Shown here in pieces: positions 4,919 through 6,964 of a stretch of DNA of 6,964 bases. Numbering within the stretch: the first letter of the stretch is position 1; each line of letters opens with the position of its first letter. The stretch comes from Clostridiales bacterium (lineage in GTDB: Bacteria > Bacillota > Clostridia > Oscillospirales > JAAYXM01): the NCBI GenBank assembly GCA_012515925.1, contig JAAYXM010000162.1:1-6964 (forward strand), given 5' to 3'. A program made the position numbers and the translations under genes. The notes beneath the pieces were generated by a model that was not told the origin of the DNA, did no database searches, and saw only the letters and a list, made by a program, of their open reading frames with translations.

Positions 4919-6037
4919 TTATCTTTGCAGCAGCCATTCCTTGCGTATCAGGCTGCTTACGCCCATAACGGCATAATCCGTTCCGCCGAACGAGAAGTGG
5001 ACCTTCGGCTTTTGCCTTTCATACGGCTCGAAATGCGAGTCATAGAATTTATTGAACGTCTGATAGAACTGCTCACCCAGAGGATGGTATGTTCCGTCAA
5101 TGACGATAACCTCGGGTGAGAACATGCAGGCCGCGTTATAGGCCGCAAGCGCGGTTACCTTGGCATAATTGTTTATGAGCCGGATGATATCCGCGTTCGT
5201 GTCCCAATCAAGCGGAAGCGACGGCGCGTCGATGCAAACTCCGACGGCCGCGAGCTGCGCCTTTAAAATCGGGCTTGCGATAAGCGATTCGATTGTCTGG
5301 TTATCGCCCAGCTTAAGCTGACCGATATCCCCGGCGTAATTGTCGATACCCCGGTATATTTCGCCGCGGTTTATAAGCGCTCCGCCGACTCCCGCGCCGA
5401 TATACATGTAATACAGGCTTGATTCCTTCGCCTCGGGATAAACCTCGGTCATCGACATGCCCGCGTACTTGACATCTTCGCCTATCACGATTTTAGTATT
5501 GAAATTCTTTTCAAGCGTTTTCCTGATCCTTAACGACTCGATATTCGGACGGTTCGGGCACACGACACGGTCCTTCTCCTCGTCATACGGGGCGGGAACC
5601 GCAACGCCGATACCCACAATGTCGTCAACCGTGTTTTTATTGGAATTAAAGTAATTCTGTACGAGAATTATAGCGTCGTCAAGGCTCTTGCCCCAGTCGT
5701 TATTCTTGACCGGAACCCTTGACGTGTATACCGCCTTCAGATCGAGGCCGAGAATCGAAACATCAACATGGTCGGTCATGCTGAATACGCAGATTCGCCA
5801 TTTATTGAGATTTAAAAACGCCAGCGCGGGCTTGCGCCCGGCAGAGCTTGTCATATACTCCCTTTCATAGACGATATTCCTTTTGAGGAATTGGTCCATG
5901 ATCTTGCCTATAGTCATCAATGATATACCGGTCCGATTGGATATTTCCGAGCGCAAAATACCGTCGGAACGGACTATTTCGTTAAAAATAGACATGATAT
6001 TCCTGTTTCTTATTTGCGTCAATCCATTAATCGACAT
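4919..6037 (-). CDS. ROK-family transcriptional regulator (NagC/XylR-like), zinc motif lost
   Basis: A 372-residue protein with an N-terminal winged helix-turn-helix (about 10-70; GILRSEISNRTGISLMTIGK then the wing with SSAGRKP) fused to a ROK sugar-kinase fold. The kinase half keeps VGIGVAVPAP (141-150), GEDVK (186-190) and the glycine loop YIGAGVGGALINRGEIYRG (212-230). After AGDIGQ (235-240), however, the usual GH histidine is Gln and the CxCGxxGCxE zinc cluster is absent. It most likely acts as a repressor or activator whose effector site has diverged, not as an active kinase. The start at 6037 is set by AAGGAG 6 nt upstream; the ATG at 6061 lacks a site. It is second in the gmk operon and convergent with malQ, which hints at a sugar-related role but proves none. 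Confidence 0.88.
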   Translation of the reverse strand: MSINGLTQIRNRNIMSIFNEIVRSDGILRSEISNRTGISLMTIGKIMDQFLKRNIVYEREYMTSSAGRKPALAFLNLNKWRICVFSMTDHVDVSILGLDLKAVYTSRVPVKNNDWGKSLDDAIILVQNYFNSNKNTVDDIVGIGVAVPAPYDEEKDRVVCPNRPNIESLRIRKTLEKNFNTKIVIGEDVKYAGMSMTEVYPEAKESSLYYMYIGAGVGGALINRGEIYRGIDNYAGDIGQLKLGDNQTIESLIASPILKAQLAAVGVCIDAPSLPLDWDTNADIIRLINNYAKVTALAAYNAACMFSPEVIVIDGTYHPLGEQFYQTFNKFYDSHFEPYERQKPKVHFSFGGTDYAVMGVSSLIRKEWLLQR

Positions 6038-6043
6038 ACTATA

Positions 6044-6049
6044 CTCCTT
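6044..6049 (-). promoter_or_regulatory. Ribosome binding site that fixes the ROK gene start
   Basis: AAGGAG on the minus strand stands 6 nt before ATG at 6037. The longer reading from 6061 would run through this site and begin only 4 nt after the gmk stop without any ribosome site of its own. Confidence 0.75.
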
Positions 6050-6065
6050 CTTTCTCATCATTATC

Positions 6066-6626
6066 TTAAAACAGCCTCAACCCACGCTGCTTTGCCTCAC
6101 GGAGTATAATCTCCTTTATACTCGCAAGGGTCTCCTCCAAGTTGTCATTGATCAAAACATACTTATAATGCTTTGACATCTTCTCCTCGTAATCATATCG
6201 TTTTAGCCGCAGCTCAATTTCCTTTTCGCCACGCTCGATAAGTCTCTCTATTAATTGCTCCTTATTTTTAGGCTTCAGGTAAAACGGAACAACATCGGGC
6301 AGGATTTTAATTAATTTAAGCGTTCCCTCCACATCGATATCCTTAATTAAAACCTTGCCGCTTTTAAGCTTTTCCTCCAGAAGCTTTTTGTTGGTACCGT
6401 AAAGATTTCCGTGGATGGCGCTGTATTCGACCATCTCGTCATCCGCAATCATTCTCTCGAATTCTTCCCTGCTGACAAAAAAATAAGGTTTGCCTTGTGA
6501 CTCTCCTTTCCTCATTTCCCGCGTACTGACCGTGGTCATAAGTTCCAGGTTCGCATACTCCGCGAGAAGTCTGTTAATAATGGTATTCTTCCCGACTCCG
6601 GCGCTTCCGGACATTATTATAAGCAT
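6066..6626 (-). CDS. gmk: Guanylate kinase, divergent
   Basis: A 186-residue cytoplasmic enzyme of the guanylate kinase family (GMP + ATP to GDP + ADP), needed for GTP and dGTP supply. The P-loop is GSAGVGKNT (7-15), where the family normally shows GPSGVGK(G/S)(T/S). GMP-site residues are present: S34-T35-R36, R39, GESQGKPYFF (41-50), E67 and the HGNLYGT turn (72-78). DIDVEG (96-101) carries Glu where Gln is usual. The lid region RLIERGEKEIELRLKR (128-143) is intact. A GAGGAGGAAGG site precedes ATG by 7 nt. The ROK gene follows after 28 nt and is probably co-transcribed. The drifted P-loop suggests either a lineage variant or a second, paralogous kinase; the window cannot show which. Confidence 0.85.
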   Translation of the reverse strand: MLIIMSGSAGVGKNTIINRLLAEYANLELMTTVSTREMRKGESQGKPYFFVSREEFERMIADDEMVEYSAIHGNLYGTNKKLLEEKLKSGKVLIKDIDVEGTLKLIKILPDVVPFYLKPKNKEQLIERLIERGEKEIELRLKRYDYEEKMSKHYKYVLINDNLEETLASIKEIILREAKQRGLRLF

Positions 6627-6697
6627 TATTGTGCCTTCCTCCTCACAATTATCCTCCTTTTTTTTCGCGATATTCCAAATCCCCGCTCCGGAACGCC

Positions 6698-6726
6698 GTT
6701 ATAACACCCCGGGTTTTTGCAATCAA
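6698..6726 (-). promoter_or_regulatory. Second promoter candidate for gmk
   Basis: On the minus strand TTGATT (6721-6726), 17 nt, TATAAC (6698-6703), with a TG one base before the -10 (extended -10). It would give a leader of about 65 nt. Its -35 lies inside one arm of the 6719-6766 hairpin. It is weaker than the promoter at 6826-6854. Confidence 0.4.
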
Positions 6727-6766
6727 GCAGCCGAACGGAGTCGGGAAAAGTCGGCGGCCTGATTGC
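6719..6766. repeat. Large imperfect inverted repeat in the gmk leader
   Basis: GCAATCA (6719-6725) pairs with TGATTGC (6760-6766), GC with GC, and GCCGA (6730-6734) with TCGGC (6751-6755). That is 14 pairs with two symmetric mismatches around a 16-nt loop. No T-run follows on the minus strand. It may be a leader RNA structure or a regulator site; I do not recognise a known riboswitch. Confidence 0.55.
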
Positions 6767-6770
6767 TTCT

Positions 6771-6811
6771 CGTTTACCTTTTTCTCTATATAATATTTTC
6801 ATTGGTAAACG
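6771..6811. promoter_or_regulatory. Operator-like inverted pair CGTTTACC / GGTAAACG
   Basis: CGTTTACC (6771-6778) and GGTAAACG (6804-6811) are perfect reverse complements 33 bp apart, about three helical turns. The right copy continues as GGTAAACGTTAAAT, resembling a degenerate LacI-family palindrome with a central CG, and lies next to the predicted start site near 6819. The regulator is unknown; the operon's own ROK protein or a LacI-family protein are candidates. Confidence 0.4.
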
Positions 6812-6825
6812 TTAAATTTTGTATT

Positions 6826-6854
6826 ATTATATCATGTAAAATAATTTTTGTAAA
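6826..6854 (-). promoter_or_regulatory. Main sigma-A promoter for the gmk-ROK operon
   Basis: On the minus strand TTTACA (6849-6854), 17 nt, TATAAT (6826-6831), with TG one base upstream of the -10 (extended -10). It is close to consensus and sits in AT-rich DNA. Transcription from near 6819 would give an unusually long leader of about 190 nt. Confidence 0.7.
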
Positions 6855-6906
6855 TGGTATATTTAAATAAATTATAAATAACTTTTTATTATATTTTTCA
6901 CATATG

Positions 6907-6940
6907 AAAAAACCGGAGGAGAATAATTCCCCCCGGTTTT
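6907..6940 (-). terminator. Intrinsic terminator for a leftward gene beyond the window
   Basis: AAAACCGG (6909-6916) pairs with CCGGTTTT (6933-6940), with inner GGA/TCC pairing (6918-6920, 6928-6930). Read on the minus strand, the stem ends in a T6 run (6907-6912). On the plus strand only T4 follows. It most likely ends a minus-strand gene right of 6964 and insulates the gmk promoter. Confidence 0.7.
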
Positions 6941-6964
6941 CAGAAATTCATGATTATTTTTCGA

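Larger units (their letters stand above)
6627..6964. other. 338-bp gmk leader/promoter region and right edge
   Basis: No gene is visible. From left to right: two purine-rich ribosome-like tracts before gmk (6634-6644 and near 6653-6658), a T8/A8 run (6658-6665), a second promoter candidate, a large imperfect hairpin (6719-6766), an inverted repeat pair (6771-6811), the best promoter (6826-6854), very AT-rich DNA to about 6905, then a terminator (6907-6940). Confidence 0.7.

Noticed and set aside
6038..6061. ATG at 6061 as the ROK gene start
   Set aside because: No ribosome site precedes it, while AAGGAG stands 6 nt before the ATG at 6037.
6658..6665. T8 run on the plus strand as a terminator tail
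   Set aside because: No stem precedes it on the plus strand and no plus-strand gene ends nearby; on the minus strand it is an A-run in the gmk leader.
6789..6794. Plus-strand TATAAT in the gmk leader as a rightward promoter
   Set aside because: No acceptable -35 lies 16-18 nt upstream and no plus-strand gene follows before the window edge.

Overview
The window looks like chromosomal DNA from an endospore-forming, Gram-positive anaerobe of the class Clostridia. It carries two sporulation regulators, spoIIID and spoVT. Genes have strong AGGAGG-type ribosome sites, TTG starts occur, sigma-A promoters are near consensus, and gaps are AT-rich between coding regions of moderate GC. No phage, CRISPR, rRNA or tRNA sequence was seen. 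The species cannot be named from this alone.

Layout, left to right. (1) The 3' end of a PLP-dependent cysteine synthase family gene (+) meets a two-gene operon (-) tail to tail; a 55-nt palindrome fills the gap. The operon encodes an ECF transporter substrate-binding (S) subunit followed 2 nt later by a uridine-kinase-like P-loop kinase, which looks like an uptake-and-phosphorylate pair. (2) Divergent sigma-A promoters (about 1474-1591) drive that operon to the left and, to the right, a small membrane protein with two zinc ribbons and a TM2 domain. (3) spoIIID (+), behind a good sigma-E-type promoter and with a TTG start, faces spoVT (-). The 120 bp between their stop codons is almost entirely four back-to-back perfect hairpins. 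(4) A 316-bp divergent gap separates spoVT from malQ. It holds a sigma-G-type promoter for spoVT, a tandem repeat in the spoVT leader, and candidate malQ promoters. (5) malQ (+, GH77 4-alpha-glucanotransferase) ends at a textbook bidirectional terminator shared with a leftward operon of a divergent guanylate kinase (gmk) and a ROK-family transcription factor. (6) The last 338 bp are the gmk leader and promoter region, with operator-like inverted repeats, plus a terminator for an unseen leftward gene beyond the right edge.

How the genes fit together: SpoIIID acts in the mother cell and SpoVT in the forespore during sporulation, and their promoters fit that split. MalQ processes malto-oligosaccharides or glycogen fragments. 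The ROK protein may respond to a sugar, but its targets cannot be read from the window. I see no clear new multi-gene defence or biosynthetic system. The most interesting signals are non-coding: the hairpin array, the GTGTC palindrome, the spoVT leader repeat and the long gmk leader.
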